Assembly (NCBI RefSeq): GCF_002115785.1
Contig: NZ_JFJY01000012.1
Span: 59,006-123,005 of the forward strand
Source: Thalassospira sp. MCCC 1A03138
Lineage (GTDB): Bacteria; Pseudomonadota; Alphaproteobacteria; Rhodospirillales; Thalassospiraceae
Direction: 5' to 3'
Length of the DNA stretch: 64,000 nucleotides
Position 1 is the stretch's first letter, and each line of letters starts with the position of its first letter. Shown here piece after piece: positions 18,562 through 27,469 of the stretch. Position numbers and translations under genes: made by a program. The notes beneath the pieces were generated by a model. The model was not told the DNA's origin. It saw only the letters and a list, made by a program, of their open reading frames with translations, and did not search any database.

Positions 18562-18730
18562 TTAATGCAAACAACCGCGTTTGGCTGCTGTATGAAATAA
18601 TCCGCGCAAGATATGGACCAACAACGAAAAATCCATTCATCATTGCACATTAGGATTGCTGGGTCCGACCCGGGGAGAAGGTCGACATACTTTCTTGGGG
18701 ATAGTTTCAATCACATCCTTGGAGGCAAAC

Positions 18731-18910
18731 ATGGTTGTAAATCACAACGACCTGACCCAGCGCATTGATACCCTTCTGTCGGATCTCCGCAAGGCAGAAT
18801 CCAGTAACGCGGTATATCGCGAGCCAGCGCTTTATCTGCACACGGCACGTAAAGCACTCGGCTCGATTGCCGATGAACAATCAAATAGCAAAAATCTGAC
18901 TTCATTCTAA
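18731..18910 (+). CDS. Small hypothetical protein (59 residues)
   Basis: The ATG at 18731 is preceded by a strong ribosome site (GGAGG), and the gene is followed by a good terminator at 18951, so it is likely to be real. The product is soluble and mostly helical (LTQRIDTLLSDLRKAESSN); no family is recognised. It stands alone between the gene-free region and umuD. Confidence 0.6.
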   Translation: MVVNHNDLTQRIDTLLSDLRKAESSNAVYREPALYLHTARKALGSIADEQSNSKNLTSF

Positions 18911-18950
18911 AAAATGAAATTATGTTGGGCCATGAGATACTTACCAATGA

Positions 18951-18980
18951 GGGGGAACCCGGCAAGTTCCCCCTCTTCTG
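18951..18980 (+). terminator. Rho-independent terminator
   Basis: GGGGGAAC (18951-18958) pairs with GTTCCCCC (18966-18973) around a 7-nt loop, followed by TCTTCT. It closes the small gene at 18731 and insulates the umuDC promoter. Confidence 0.75.
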
Positions 18981-19011
18981 ATCGATAATCAAATCTGTCA
19001 GTAGATCGATA

Positions 19012-19052
19012 TTGACAACAGGAACATCTAGGACAATGTTCCTGATATGTTC
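19012..19052 (+). promoter_or_regulatory. SOS promoter of umuDC with LexA box over the start codon
   Basis: TTGACA at 19012-19017 is a full -35 match; a weak -10 near 19035-19040 (AATGTT) follows at 17 bases. GTTCCTGATATGTTC at 19038-19052 is GTTC-N7-GTTC, the alphaproteobacterial LexA box. It overlaps the ATG at 19047. The predicted transcript start falls about on the ATG, so the message may be leaderless. GGAACAT/ATGTTCC (19021-19027, 19036-19042) forms an extra dyad. Confidence 0.7.
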
Positions 19053-19463
19053 TCATTCATCGCCAGATTTGCCCCCATAAGATTTTTACCCAGACCGCTC
19101 GCCCTGGCGCGTGTACCGGCAGGTTTTCCGTCGCCGGCAGAGGACTATATTGATCGCCAACTGGATCTGAACGAGTTCATAGAGCATCCGGCCGCAACCT
19201 TCTTCTTCAGGCTCGAAGGCGACAGCATGGAACCCCTTATGCGCGACGGCGATCTTCTGGTGGTTGATCGCGCAAAGACTGCTCGCAGCGGCCATGTGGT
19301 TGTTGCCGTACATAATGGCGAGCTGACGGTAAAGCGATTACGTCAATCCGGTAAAGACGCTTGGCTAGAACCCGAAAATCCAAACTATCCCCACCTGCCC
19401 TGCTCAGGCGACACAGAGATATGGGGTGTCGTTCTGATAAATCTGCACTGGCCGTCCCAATGA
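19047..19463 (+). CDS. umuD: UmuD-like protein, subunit of DNA polymerase V
   Basis: 138 residues, the normal UmuD length. UmuD cuts itself when RecA is activated and then joins UmuC in translesion synthesis. The S24-peptidase residues are present: S60 in EGDSMEP and K96 in ELTVKRL. The cleavage site is A25-G26 in ARVPAGF (LexA-like Ala-Gly rather than Cys-Gly). The N-terminus fits the family from ATG 19047, so this start is kept although a LexA box covers it. Its stop overlaps the umuC start (ATGA at 19460-19463). With umuC interrupted, UmuD has no intact partner in this window. Confidence 0.9.
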   Translation: MFSFIARFAPIRFLPRPLALARVPAGFPSPAEDYIDRQLDLNEFIEHPAATFFFRLEGDSMEPLMRDGDLLVVDRAKTARSGHVVVAVHNGELTVKRLRQSGKDAWLEPENPNYPHLPCSGDTEIWGVVLINLHWPSQ

Positions 19464-19559
19464 TTGGTTTGGTCGACTGCAATAATTTTTATTGCTCATG
19501 CGAGCGTCTTTTTGATCCAAGTCTGCGCGGTCGACCAATGATCGTTCTGAGCAATAATG
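19460..19559 (+). pseudogene. umuC: umuC, 5' fragment cut by the mobile element
   Basis: The first 33 codons of Umu[21 protein letters not shown], with the catalytic aspartate of the Y-family polymerase, then IVLSNN, where the conserved sequence should continue DGC. Instead the frame runs two codons into the element (VI) and stops at 19565-19567. The rest of the gene resumes at 51933 with DGC in the correct frame. As it stands, polymerase V cannot be made from this locus. Confidence 0.9.
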
Positions 19560-19571
19560 TTATATGACATT
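19560..19571 (+). repeat. Left terminal inverted repeat of the element
   Basis: TTATATGACATT matches the right end (reverse complement of 51919-51930) at 11 of 12 positions. Confidence 0.75.
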
Positions 19572-19635
19572 ACTAACATTGTTCACATACACAAACTTCC
19601 TTGCTAACATGGCTGTTTAGCTGCCACTGTGCCTA

Positions 19636-19683
19636 CAGACCTTACCTGCACCGCCAGCATGCTGGCGGTGCAGGTAAGGTCTG
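19636..19683. repeat. 48-bp perfect palindrome near the left end
   Basis: Two exact 24-base arms meet without spacer between 19659 and 19660; each arm begins CAGACCTTACCTGCACCGCC. It lies between the left terminus and the first recombinase gene (ATG 19744), about 60 bases upstream. It may be an operator or recombinase-binding site, or a transcription barrier against read-through from umuD. No T-run follows, so a simple terminator is less likely. Confidence 0.8.
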
Positions 19684-19743
19684 ATATCACAGCCTCAAGA
19701 TGACAAACAAAACCCGGTGCCCGACATTTGGAATGAGGGAAGC

Positions 19744-21039
19744 ATGCTGACAGTTCCCTACTACACGGTTGCCAAAACAGCGGATGTCGTTCGACCTGCA
19801 ACGATCATCCGCGATACCGAGTGGGATCAAGTGAAGAGCCACAGTCTCCCTACCGGTTTCCACTATCTTGTCTATGACGGATGCAGAATTGTTGAGCCGG
19901 TCTTATTCTATCTCCATGACAAATGCGTCCGGTCCTCGAGAATTCCCTCGGTAGGAAACACACAAACAGCTTTAACCTATGACCTGTATGAGTGGTTCAC
20001 ATATCTAGGCTTGATTCATAGGGATTGGGACGCTGCTTGTTTCGATGACATCGAACTATATCGCGACAAGCTTTTATGCAGCAAATCACCTAAAACCGGT
20101 AAACGATATGCTGTTGCAACAGTACGCCGCAGGCTTGGCACCATCGTTGACTTCTATGAATGGGCGTCCAGACAAGGCTTGATTGAATTTGATGCGAAAG
20201 AGTTTTACGAAGAACGTATCAAACCCCGAAATTATGCAATTACCCGGATGGCGCATGTTCAATCCGGCGACAATACGGTCAAAACGAGTAAACTGCTTCC
20301 GAGAACCTATAACAGTGAAACGGCTGAGGCATTTTCTCCCGAAGCTCTTCAACGAGTGCTCGCCGAACTTGGTTCGATCCCCGGAGACAAAGCTGATCGT
20401 CGTCCATGCAGAGACCGGCTCATTGCCAGCCTTGCTGTCGCCACAGGAATGCGACTTGACGAATGCGCCAACCTCACTCTGTCGCAATACAAGAATCTCA
20501 AGAAAGATGGTAGCTACAGCAACGTCGCATTGCCTCTTTACAAAACCAAAGGCCTGAAGCCGCGCACAGTTGTCGTACCGGGCATAATCCATGATGATCT
20601 GCGACATTACGTAAAAACAGAACGGGCCCGTGCGGTTCGACGCGCGAAAACATCTGTCGAGGCTCTTTTTGTCAATCACGCCCATGCCAAAAGAAATCCG
20701 GGTGAAGCAATGACAGCTCATTCCATCTGGCGCCACTTTCAGCGCGCGGTTCTGAAAGCCGGTCTTGTATGCCCTTCCCATAAAAACGGCACAACCAGCC
20801 CCTTAGACAGACCTGAAGCCCTGCACAGCTTTCATCACCTCCGTCATACCTTTGCGGTTACCATGTATTTTGAACTGGTTCGCGCGGGCAAAGCAGAACC
20901 CTGGCTCAGCCTGCGAACATTGCTTGGCCATAGTCACATAACGACAACAATCAATACATATTTGCGGAGTGTACAAATTCGGGAAGCACTCATGACAGAT
21001 ACCCTGAATACGTATCTCAAGGCCCTACGCGATGGCTAG
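19744..21039 (+). CDS. Tyrosine recombinase 1 (TnpA-like)
   Basis: 431 residues from ATG 19744, which follows GAGGGA; a GTG at 19717 is the alternative start. The C-terminal catalytic domain is complete: arginine in ATGMRLDECANL, HHLRHTFA (H-x-x-R) and LGHSHITTTINTY with the nucleophilic tyrosine. The N-terminal 170 residues form the SAM-like core-binding domain. It is first in a four-gene operon and overlaps the next gene by eight bases. Together the set resembles Tn554-type TnpA/TnpB modules, and it probably excises and inserts the element. Confidence 0.85.
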   Translation: MLTVPYYTVAKTADVVRPATIIRDTEWDQVKSHSLPTGFHYLVYDGCRIVEPVLFYLHDKCVRSSRIPSVGNTQTALTYDLYEWFTYLGLIHRDWDAACFDDIELYRDKLLCSKSPKTGKRYAVATVRRRLGTIVDFYEWASRQGLIEFDAKEFYEERIKPRNYAITRMAHVQSGDNTVKTSKLLPRTYNSETAEAFSPEALQRVLAELGSIPGDKADRRPCRDRLIASLAVATGMRLDECANLTLSQYKNLKKDGSYSNVALPLYKTKGLKPRTVVVPGIIHDDLRHYVKTERARAVRRAKTSVEALFVNHAHAKRNPGEAMTAHSIWRHFQRAVLKAGLVCPSHKNGTTSPLDRPEALHSFHHLRHTFAVTMYFELVRAGKAEPWLSLRTLLGHSHITTTINTYLRSVQIREALMTDTLNTYLKALRDG

Positions 21040-22888
21040 AAAGCGCATGGACAGATCTTTTCTCACGTATCGCCCGGGTGCGGCACCTGCCTTCGACAGG
21101 AACAACCTGGCCCGTCCGGAAAAGGAAGAGAGAGAATACGGGGTTATCCAAAAGCTGTCACCTGACGGAAAACTGTGTCAACTCACGCTAAACTGTCCCC
21201 GTACCGCAAAATCCAACCGCGGCAGTGCCCAGATCAATGTCAGCGACGATTGGCTGAAAGCCGAACATCTGTCTGTTCCGTTTGCTACGGCCATTTTCTC
21301 GCATATTCGCAAGTTTGGTCCCTCTACCCAGGTCAACAAGGTTCAAGCTCTCAATCGCTTCTTTGCTTTTATGTGCGAACAGGGAAAAGCACATTTTAAA
21401 CTGTCGGATCTGACCACAACTCTTTTTAATGAGTACATTTTCTGGCTCGACACCCAACAGCTTACAAGCAAAACGAAAGCCGGGTTAATCTCCCCACTCC
21501 GTGTTGTATTGCACTATCTTAAACAAAATCCACAATATACAAGCGAAGTCCCTGGGGATGCTTATATCCAGCCAAATCCCTGGCCTGGAATAAACGAGCA
21601 AATTGCTCATCGACCAATTTTGGCTATCACCGATCTTGTAACGATTGAGCGCGCCTGCATCAAAGAAATGCAGACATGGATGCGCAAATGGGAAGAAGGA
21701 AACGACTTTATTAAATCAGGTAGAGAACGCCTGCAGGCGGGTGCTTCACCCACCGAGCATAGACTTGAAACATTGCTGGCAATCATTGAAGACCGCTATG
21801 GTGGCTATGTGACGAACAGCAAACAATTCTTTGCTGACGGCGATGGCCGGCGACGACAAATCGAGTTTTTCGGAGGGATCAAGGGTATTGCTCCGTGGCT
21901 GTATGCAACAAAGCGCTCTCTGGTCCCGTTTGTCGTGATGATGGCAATCAGGACGGCCTTCAATCCGGAAACCATACTGGCTTTACGAAAATCCGCCCTT
22001 CGGGAGAGCTCGTTACTTAAAGGAAGTGCCGAACTGGCGCCGAGATATCGGGTGGTCGGCGGGAAGAAACGCGCGCGAGGCGATCAGGTTCGAACCTATC
22101 CTCAGGATAGCACAGAGATTGATAGCCCGATTTCCATTTTCAACAATGTCGGAAAGCTGACCCGTCGCCTCCCAAATGCCGAGCACGATCCCGACCATGA
22201 TATGCTCTTCATATTTCAGGGCAGAAATTACGGAAGGGCTCATCATTATCTCAATGCAACCTGCACCTTCCCTAACGCACTTTCTGCTTTCAGAAAAGAT
22301 AATCAACTCCCTGATTTCAGCTTGTCGAACATTCGCCCCACCATCTCGGAGATTGTCAATCAACTGAGTAACGGGGATATCAAGGCACAACAGGCAATTC
22401 TCAATCATTGGCACACAGAGACAACGGAAACGCATTATGTGTCGGAAGCGGCCCGGCACCGCAGACGGGAAACATTGGGCAATCTTTTGAACCGACGGGA
22501 ACGATATATCCGGACATCTGGAAAGTCCGATGACCGTATCAATCTTCCAAACAATACAGGTCGCGCCGCAACGCCGGGGTTTGAATGCACCGACCCCTAT
22601 GATTCTCCTCTCGCATCCCAGTCCACAGGACAACTCTGCACCGCCTGGGGAGAGTGTCCGCTATGTCCTCGCGCCGCCGTGATCCCCGACAATTCACACG
22701 CTTTGGCACAACTGCTTCATCTCCACAATGCCATTGAGAAAGCACGTCACGATTTACCGCCAGGTCGCTGGCTATATTGGTCAACGGTACAAAAGGGCCT
22801 GGACAATTGGCTCAGCAAGTTCCCGGCCAGGAGTGTTTGGCATGAGGCCAAAAACATTCAAAGAACCCACGCCATTCTGATCGAATGA
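21032..22888 (+). CDS. Tyrosine recombinase 2 (TnpB-like)
   Basis: 618 residues, long for a tyrosine recombinase but normal for Tn554 TnpB (about 630). It has an arginine in MMAIRTAFNPETILALR, a shortened box SNIRPTISEI in place of H-x-x-R, and LNHWHTETTETHYVSE with the tyrosine. The C-terminal part has a cysteine pair (CTAWGECPLC) that could bind zinc, and a helical tail. The ATG overlaps the first recombinase; the stop is two bases before the third gene. The atypical HxxR box makes it uncertain whether it cleaves DNA itself. Confidence 0.75.
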   Translation: MARKRMDRSFLTYRPGAAPAFDRNNLARPEKEEREYGVIQKLSPDGKLCQLTLNCPRTAKSNRGSAQINVSDDWLKAEHLSVPFATAIFSHIRKFGPSTQVNKVQALNRFFAFMCEQGKAHFKLSDLTTTLFNEYIFWLDTQQLTSKTKAGLISPLRVVLHYLKQNPQYTSEVPGDAYIQPNPWPGINEQIAHRPILAITDLVTIERACIKEMQTWMRKWEEGNDFIKSGRERLQAGASPTEHRLETLLAIIEDRYGGYVTNSKQFFADGDGRRRQIEFFGGIKGIAPWLYATKRSLVPFVVMMAIRTAFNPETILALRKSALRESSLLKGSAELAPRYRVVGGKKRARGDQVRTYPQDSTEIDSPISIFNNVGKLTRRLPNAEHDPDHDMLFIFQGRNYGRAHHYLNATCTFPNALSAFRKDNQLPDFSLSNIRPTISEIVNQLSNGDIKAQQAILNHWHTETTETHYVSEAARHRRRETLGNLLNRRERYIRTSGKSDDRINLPNNTGRAATPGFECTDPYDSPLASQSTGQLCTAWGECPLCPRAAVIPDNSHALAQLLHLHNAIEKARHDLPPGRWLYWSTVQKGLDNWLSKFPARSVWHEAKNIQRTHAILIE

Positions 22889-22889
22889 C

Positions 22890-24791
22890 ATGAACCCTAT
22901 ACAAACCGCTACAGCATATCATCTCATGGCAGCGGAAGATCTGCGGGAAACGAGGATCAACCGCCATTCCCGCTGGTATGATGACAGATGGTTCTTCGAT
23001 AATCTGACGCCAGGTCACGACGCTGCAGCCAGCACCATACGCTGGGATTTCATCATGCCGGACGGCAGTAAATTCGTAGACCCGAAATGGGCGATATTGC
23101 TCGACGCACATCGTCGACTGGTCTGGTCACTGATTGTCGACCCAAGACAGCGGCATAGATACAAGCCGGGCTCAATGGGCAAACTCTCCCGACGGGTTCT
23201 TTATCTTGCTCGCTGGATGGGCAAATCCGGCTACGCTCATTTCGGCGCGCTTGATACCTGTGCTTTTGACCAGTATCTCGACAACCTGCTCATCGACAAG
23301 CAGAATAAAGCCAATCTCAACGCCGTGTATCTTATGGAACATCTCGCATTGCCTGTTTCTCTGGGATATCAGGCCCCTGTTCTGGCAAAGGCGGGAATTC
23401 CTGTACCGGGCAGCGCCCCCTGGCATGGCATGACAGCGTTCGAGGTCGCGAAACAGCTGGCAGGCAGGGAACAGGGATACGTCCCGCCAGTCCCCGACCC
23501 CATATTTTTGCACATAATGACCAGCGCCTTGTGCATGCTTGACGCGGCAGAGGATATTATTTTACAGGCTCGGCATTTCGCGGACACCAAAGACCTGCAG
23601 GTTGCCGAAAAACATGCACCAGACAGGAAGCATTTACGCGATCGCATGAACTCTCTGACTGACGCGTGCCTGATCCTCATCCAGGGATTGTCGGGTATCA
23701 GAGTGAGTGAATTGCTGGGACTGCAAGCCTCTGATACGCCACTGGCACAAAATGCCTTGCCCGATTGCATAAAAATTGAACCGTCGGCCAGCGGTCTTCA
23801 TGAGATATTTTATCTTTCCGGTCATATCTACAAGACGACGAAAACGCCTCGCCCGGCCACCTGGGTCACCGGACTGCGCCCGGTCGGGAGTGATCACCTT
23901 CCTGTTCCGGTCAAGGCAATATCTGTCATCGAAAGGTTGTACGCCCCCTGGCGCACTCGAAGAAACATCAACGAACTGATTGTCGGTTTTAGCCGAACAA
24001 AAAGCCTGACCAAAGATGTGAAAGCCCATACTTTAAGTTGGGTCAATCGCTGCCAGAGAAGGTTCTTTGTCAGAAGCGGTGTTAAGGATTGGACTGTTAC
24101 TTCTCATCAATGGCGCAAATCCTTCGCCCAATATGTCATCCGAAGCGACAGCTGCATGCTCCCGGTGCTTCGGGAGCATTTCAAACACATCAGTATGGCG
24201 ATGACGGAACAGGGATATATAAATGCGGATCCAGAACTGAAACAGATCCTTGATGATGCTGCGGTTCAGTCAACGGTCTCTCTCATTGGCGAAATGATTG
24301 CCGGCAGAAAAAACGTCTCGGGGGCCCTCAGTGGAAAACTGAAAGAGACTGCGAATCAACTCGGAAAATCTCTGGACAACCGTCCCGAAGATGACCGCCC
24401 ACGCGATATTGAAGAACTGGTTCGTACCTCGGGTATACGGGCACATGATATTCGCTGGGGAAAGACATCCCTCGGAACCTGCCTGTTTCGACAGGGAACC
24501 GGGAATTGTACCATCGGTTGCTCTGCCCGATGGGTGATCAGTGCGCCGCTATGGTCGGCCGCACGCCCGGATTTATGTTGGGAATGTCAAAACCTTGTCC
24601 TTGACGAGACTCATTTGCCCTTCTGGAAAGACCGCCGGGCCAAATTGCAAGATGATCTGAAAACGGCAACAACCAATGATGACTTTGCTCTCGCACAACT
24701 CTGCAAACAACGCCTCGAACAATGTATTATGGTGCTAAACAAGCTTGAAACCACCGAAGCTGCAGCTGCAGAAAACAACAATCCCGGGTAA
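22890..24791 (+). CDS. Tyrosine recombinase 3
   Basis: 633 residues. Catalytic motifs: LSGIRVSELLGL (Arg I), TSHQWRKSFAQY (H-x-x-R), and HFKHISMAMTEQGY, which ends in the likely nucleophile. A cysteine-rich C-terminal region (GNCTIGCSARW and CWECQ) may form a zinc finger. It is translated directly after the second recombinase. Three recombinases in a row also recall the recombinase-in-trio elements, but those proteins are shorter, so a Tn554-like relative with one extra large recombinase is preferred. Confidence 0.75.
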   Translation: MNPIQTATAYHLMAAEDLRETRINRHSRWYDDRWFFDNLTPGHDAAASTIRWDFIMPDGSKFVDPKWAILLDAHRRLVWSLIVDPRQRHRYKPGSMGKLSRRVLYLARWMGKSGYAHFGALDTCAFDQYLDNLLIDKQNKANLNAVYLMEHLALPVSLGYQAPVLAKAGIPVPGSAPWHGMTAFEVAKQLAGREQGYVPPVPDPIFLHIMTSALCMLDAAEDIILQARHFADTKDLQVAEKHAPDRKHLRDRMNSLTDACLILIQGLSGIRVSELLGLQASDTPLAQNALPDCIKIEPSASGLHEIFYLSGHIYKTTKTPRPATWVTGLRPVGSDHLPVPVKAISVIERLYAPWRTRRNINELIVGFSRTKSLTKDVKAHTLSWVNRCQRRFFVRSGVKDWTVTSHQWRKSFAQYVIRSDSCMLPVLREHFKHISMAMTEQGYINADPELKQILDDAAVQSTVSLIGEMIAGRKNVSGALSGKLKETANQLGKSLDNRPEDDRPRDIEELVRTSGIRAHDIRWGKTSLGTCLFRQGTGNCTIGCSARWVISAPLWSAARPDLCWECQNLVLDETHLPFWKDRRAKLQDDLKTATTNDDFALAQLCKQRLEQCIMVLNKLETTEAAAAENNNPG

Positions 24792-24798
24792 TGAAACC

Positions 24799-25182
24799 AT
24801 GTCACCCACATCTGTTGAAGCCGCATTCATGATGGCGATTGATCGGCTCCTCGCGCGTCATGCTCTGAAAGCCAATTCCAGCAATACACCCAAAATCAAC
24901 AAAAGTATGGTTGCGCGCGAAGCCGGGCATAGCCGGACAACACTGTACAAATATCCCAAAGTGCTTGAGAGACTGAAATCATTTGAGGCAACAGCAAAAT
25001 CATCAAAACAAAATGAGATCATGAGTCTGCGTCAGGAAATCGCCAAATTAAAACAGGAAACCGGGACGGCGAGAGACCTGATGGCAGCAATGCTGCTTCA
25101 AATGCGCGAGATGGAACGACAAACGGCTTCAAGAATTCGCCAGGCAGTACGTATGACACAAGCAGAAGGTTCTGATACGTAA
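24799..25182 (+). CDS. Small TnpC-like DNA-binding/coiled-coil protein
   Basis: 127 residues from ATG 24799, seven bases after the third recombinase stop (the frame is open from 24745). It has a helix-turn-helix-like N-terminal half (VAREAGHSRTTLYKYPKVLERL) and a long coiled coil (EIMSLRQEIAKLKQETGTA). Tn554 encodes a similar small protein, TnpC, that influences orientation and frequency of transposition. The same role is inferred here from size and position. Confidence 0.6.
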   Translation: MSPTSVEAAFMMAIDRLLARHALKANSSNTPKINKSMVAREAGHSRTTLYKYPKVLERLKSFEATAKSSKQNEIMSLRQEIAKLKQETGTARDLMAAMLLQMREMERQTASRIRQAVRMTQAEGSDT

Positions 25183-25342
25183 TGGGCCTTCCACGACACA
25201 GGAAGACTCTTAACAAGCCTTTTACATCAATCGTGGTGTCTACGCCAAGCCTCTCCTAATGCACATGTCTCCCATCTTCCATAAATCATCCCACTTACGA
25301 CAGATCACTTCCGCAGATCAGCAGAGAGGCGCCTCCCCAAGT

Positions 25343-26014
25343 TCATGCCTTTGCCCAGTCTGCCAGATTGACAAATAGCCCGAACCAGATTGACCATAGG
25401 CCAAGGGCGACGAAAACAAAGCCGGTCAACCAGCGGCGCGGACGCATCCAGTCTGCAAGTCCGACAAGAAGCGAAGTAAGTTGCGGCACGACCGAAAACG
25501 GTACCAATGGAAGTGACAACGACAGCGCAAAGACCGCCATCAGAATGAAACCCTTTGCGGCGGAGCCTGTTGCGGTTGCGGCCCCCATCAGGCCGAAAAG
25601 GATCGGCGCGGCGCAGGCGGGAATATTCAGGCCAAACGCAACGCCCTGAACCCATGGGTTTTTCGTGATCCGCCATCCGACTGGCGCAATCCGGATACGC
25701 CGCCGAAACCGTCCCCCTGCACCGAACAGGAAGACAATTCCGATGACCATATAGAGTGCCCCAAAGATCAGCCATGCCCCGGTCTGAACCCCGATCATGC
25801 GTTGTCCCAGCATGACGATCACGCCGCCGAAACCGCCCATGACCAGAAGGCGTGCGAGCATGAATGCAGCTAGAGCCCCAACCCGCATGCGCAGTGAACG
25901 GTCACACTGGCTGTTGAGAAACAGCATATGCGCGCCAATCGTGCAGGGCTCGATAAATCCCAAAAATCCCAAGCCCAGCGCAAGAAAGATCAGGTTGAAC
26001 AGGTCCGGTGTCAC
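25343..26014 (-). CDS. CcdA/DsbD-like membrane protein at the end of the mer operon
   Basis: 223 residues from GTG 26014, chosen for the AAGGA nine bases upstream. About six hydrophobic segments and two cysteine sites, GFIEPCTIG and NIPACAAP, match the CcdA/DsbD core that moves electrons across the inner membrane. It begins 33 bases after merA. The protein may supply reducing power to periplasmic mercury- or copper-binding thiols; an alternative is a mercury uptake role. A second, more typical CcdA lies at 33924. Confidence 0.65.
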   Translation of the reverse strand: MTPDLFNLIFLALGLGFLGFIEPCTIGAHMLFLNSQCDRSLRMRVGALAAFMLARLLVMGGFGGVIVMLGQRMIGVQTGAWLIFGALYMVIGIVFLFGAGGRFRRRIRIAPVGWRITKNPWVQGVAFGLNIPACAAPILFGLMGAATATGSAAKGFILMAVFALSLSLPLVPFSVVPQLTSLLVGLADWMRPRRWLTGFVFVALGLWSIWFGLFVNLADWAKA

Positions 26015-26046
26015 GTTTGTAAATTCCTTATCATCGTCGCATGGTG

Positions 26047-27468
26047 TTACCCGGCACAACAGGACAGTCTGGCGACATCTCTCGCAAAGCCCTGAGCGGC
26101 AAGTTTCAGGCCCTCGACTGTGGTCAGATAGGGAAAAATCGTGTCGCCAAGTTCTTGGGCGGTCATCCCAAACCGTATGGCCAGCGCCATTGTCTGAATG
26201 CTGTCACAGCCCTCGGGTGCCAGTATCTGAGCGCCCAGCAAGCGGTCAGTTGCTTCATCTGCAATGAGTTTTATCAAACCGCGTGTATCACGGGCGGCAA
26301 GTGATCTGGGCACCAGATCAAGCGGCACGACAGATGTCTTGACCACAAAGCCCCGTTTCTGTGCCTGAACCTCGGAGAGACCTACGCCAGCAACTTGTGG
26401 ATCAGTGAAGACAACCCAGGGCATCGTTGTGTTGTCATATGTCTGTTCGTCACGGTTATAGGCATTTATTGCCGCAAGTTTGGCGCCATAAGCTGCCATA
26501 TAAACGAACTGGTCGCGCCCGGTCACATCGCCCGCAGCATATACATCAGGACGCGTCGTCCGCATGTACGCGTCCACAACAATTCCGCCATTCGAATTTA
26601 CTTCAATTCCGGCCGTTTCGAGGCCTAATCCGTTTGTATTCGGCTTACGGCCTGTCGTTACCAGGATATGTTCAGCAAAAAGAACCTCGGCCTGGCCATC
26701 AACGTTAATGGTCAGTTCCGTTTTATCATTCTTCCGTTCAACCCTCTCGTAGGTGAGGCCCGTGCGAACGGATACCCCTTCATTCCTTAACTCCTGAGTG
26801 AGCGATGCAGCAATTTCCGGTTCTGCTTCGGGAAGAAGCCGTGACCGTGTCACCAGCGTAACCGAGCTGCCGAGCCGTGCAAACATCTGAGCCAGTTCAC
26901 AACCGATATATCCGCCGCCAATCACGAGAAGTGATCGTGGCTGCTGATCAAGTTCAAGTGCCGTTGTACTGGTCAGACAGGGGACATTCTCAATGCCTGG
27001 AATATCGGGAAATGACGGGGATGTGCCGGTTGCAATGATTGTCTTTCTTGCAACAAGCTTTTTGCCGTCAAGCAGAAGACCGGTGTCATTAAATATAACG
27101 TCCCCTTCGAGATAATCGATACCATCATATTCGGGCAGCAGATCGATATATTTCTTCTGACGCAAACCGGAAACCAGATCCTCTTTAGCCTTGATCAGGG
27201 ACTGCCAGTCAGCGACATGAGCGTTTCCGGAGAGGCCGGGAAAACGCGCAGCGGCCCCCGCACCATGCACGGCCTCTGCGGCACGGATCATGGTTTTGGA
27301 GGGAACACACCCGACATTGACGCATGTGCCGCCAATCATTCCCTTGCCGATAAGTGCGACCCTTGCGCCCTGTTCAGCGGCCGTAATCGCCGCCGAAAAA
27401 CCGGCCGAACCCGCGCCGATGACAGCAAGGTCATATTCCTGTTTGTCGGTCGAACAACAATTGTTCAT
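26047..27468 (-). CDS. merA: Mercuric reductase
   Basis: About 473 residues from the ATG at 27468, preceded by AGGAAAA. MerA reduces Hg(II) to volatile Hg(0) with NADPH and FAD in the cytoplasm. The FAD site GAGSAGFSAA is followed by the redox-active pair GGTCVNVGCVPSK, a second nucleotide site (VIGGGYIGCE), and the C-terminal vicinal cysteines LSCCAG that hand Hg to the active site. There is no N-terminal MerP-like domain, so this is the short form. Its start directly follows merF. Confidence 0.95.
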   Translation of the reverse strand: MNNCCSTDKQEYDLAVIGAGSAGFSAAITAAEQGARVALIGKGMIGGTCVNVGCVPSKTMIRAAEAVHGAGAAARFPGLSGNAHVADWQSLIKAKEDLVSGLRQKKYIDLLPEYDGIDYLEGDVIFNDTGLLLDGKKLVARKTIIATGTSPSFPDIPGIENVPCLTSTTALELDQQPRSLLVIGGGYIGCELAQMFARLGSSVTLVTRSRLLPEAEPEIAASLTQELRNEGVSVRTGLTYERVERKNDKTELTINVDGQAEVLFAEHILVTTGRKPNTNGLGLETAGIEVNSNGGIVVDAYMRTTRPDVYAAGDVTGRDQFVYMAAYGAKLAAINAYNRDEQTYDNTTMPWVVFTDPQVAGVGLSEVQAQKRGFVVKTSVVPLDLVPRSLAARDTRGLIKLIADEATDRLLGAQILAPEGCDSIQTMALAIRFGMTAQELGDTIFPYLTTVEGLKLAAQGFARDVARLSCCAG

Positions 27469-27469
27469 A

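Larger units (their letters stand above)
17751..18730. other. Gene-free 1-kb region with palindromes
   Basis: No credible coding frame was found on either strand. The left half is GC-rich, the right half (from about 18280) AT-rich. It contains two related palindromes (18194-18209 and 18544-18561) and one copy of the 16-base motif shared with the replication and partition genes (18487-18502). This composition would suit an origin, oriT or a recombination site; nothing decides between them. Confidence 0.5.

Noticed and set aside
20086..20781. 231-codon frame opposite recombinase 1
   Set aside because: Opposite the catalytic domain of the recombinase; composition typical of an antisense shadow.
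22013..22633. 206-codon frame opposite recombinase 2
   Set aside because: Shadow of the catalytic part of the recombinase, no start signal.
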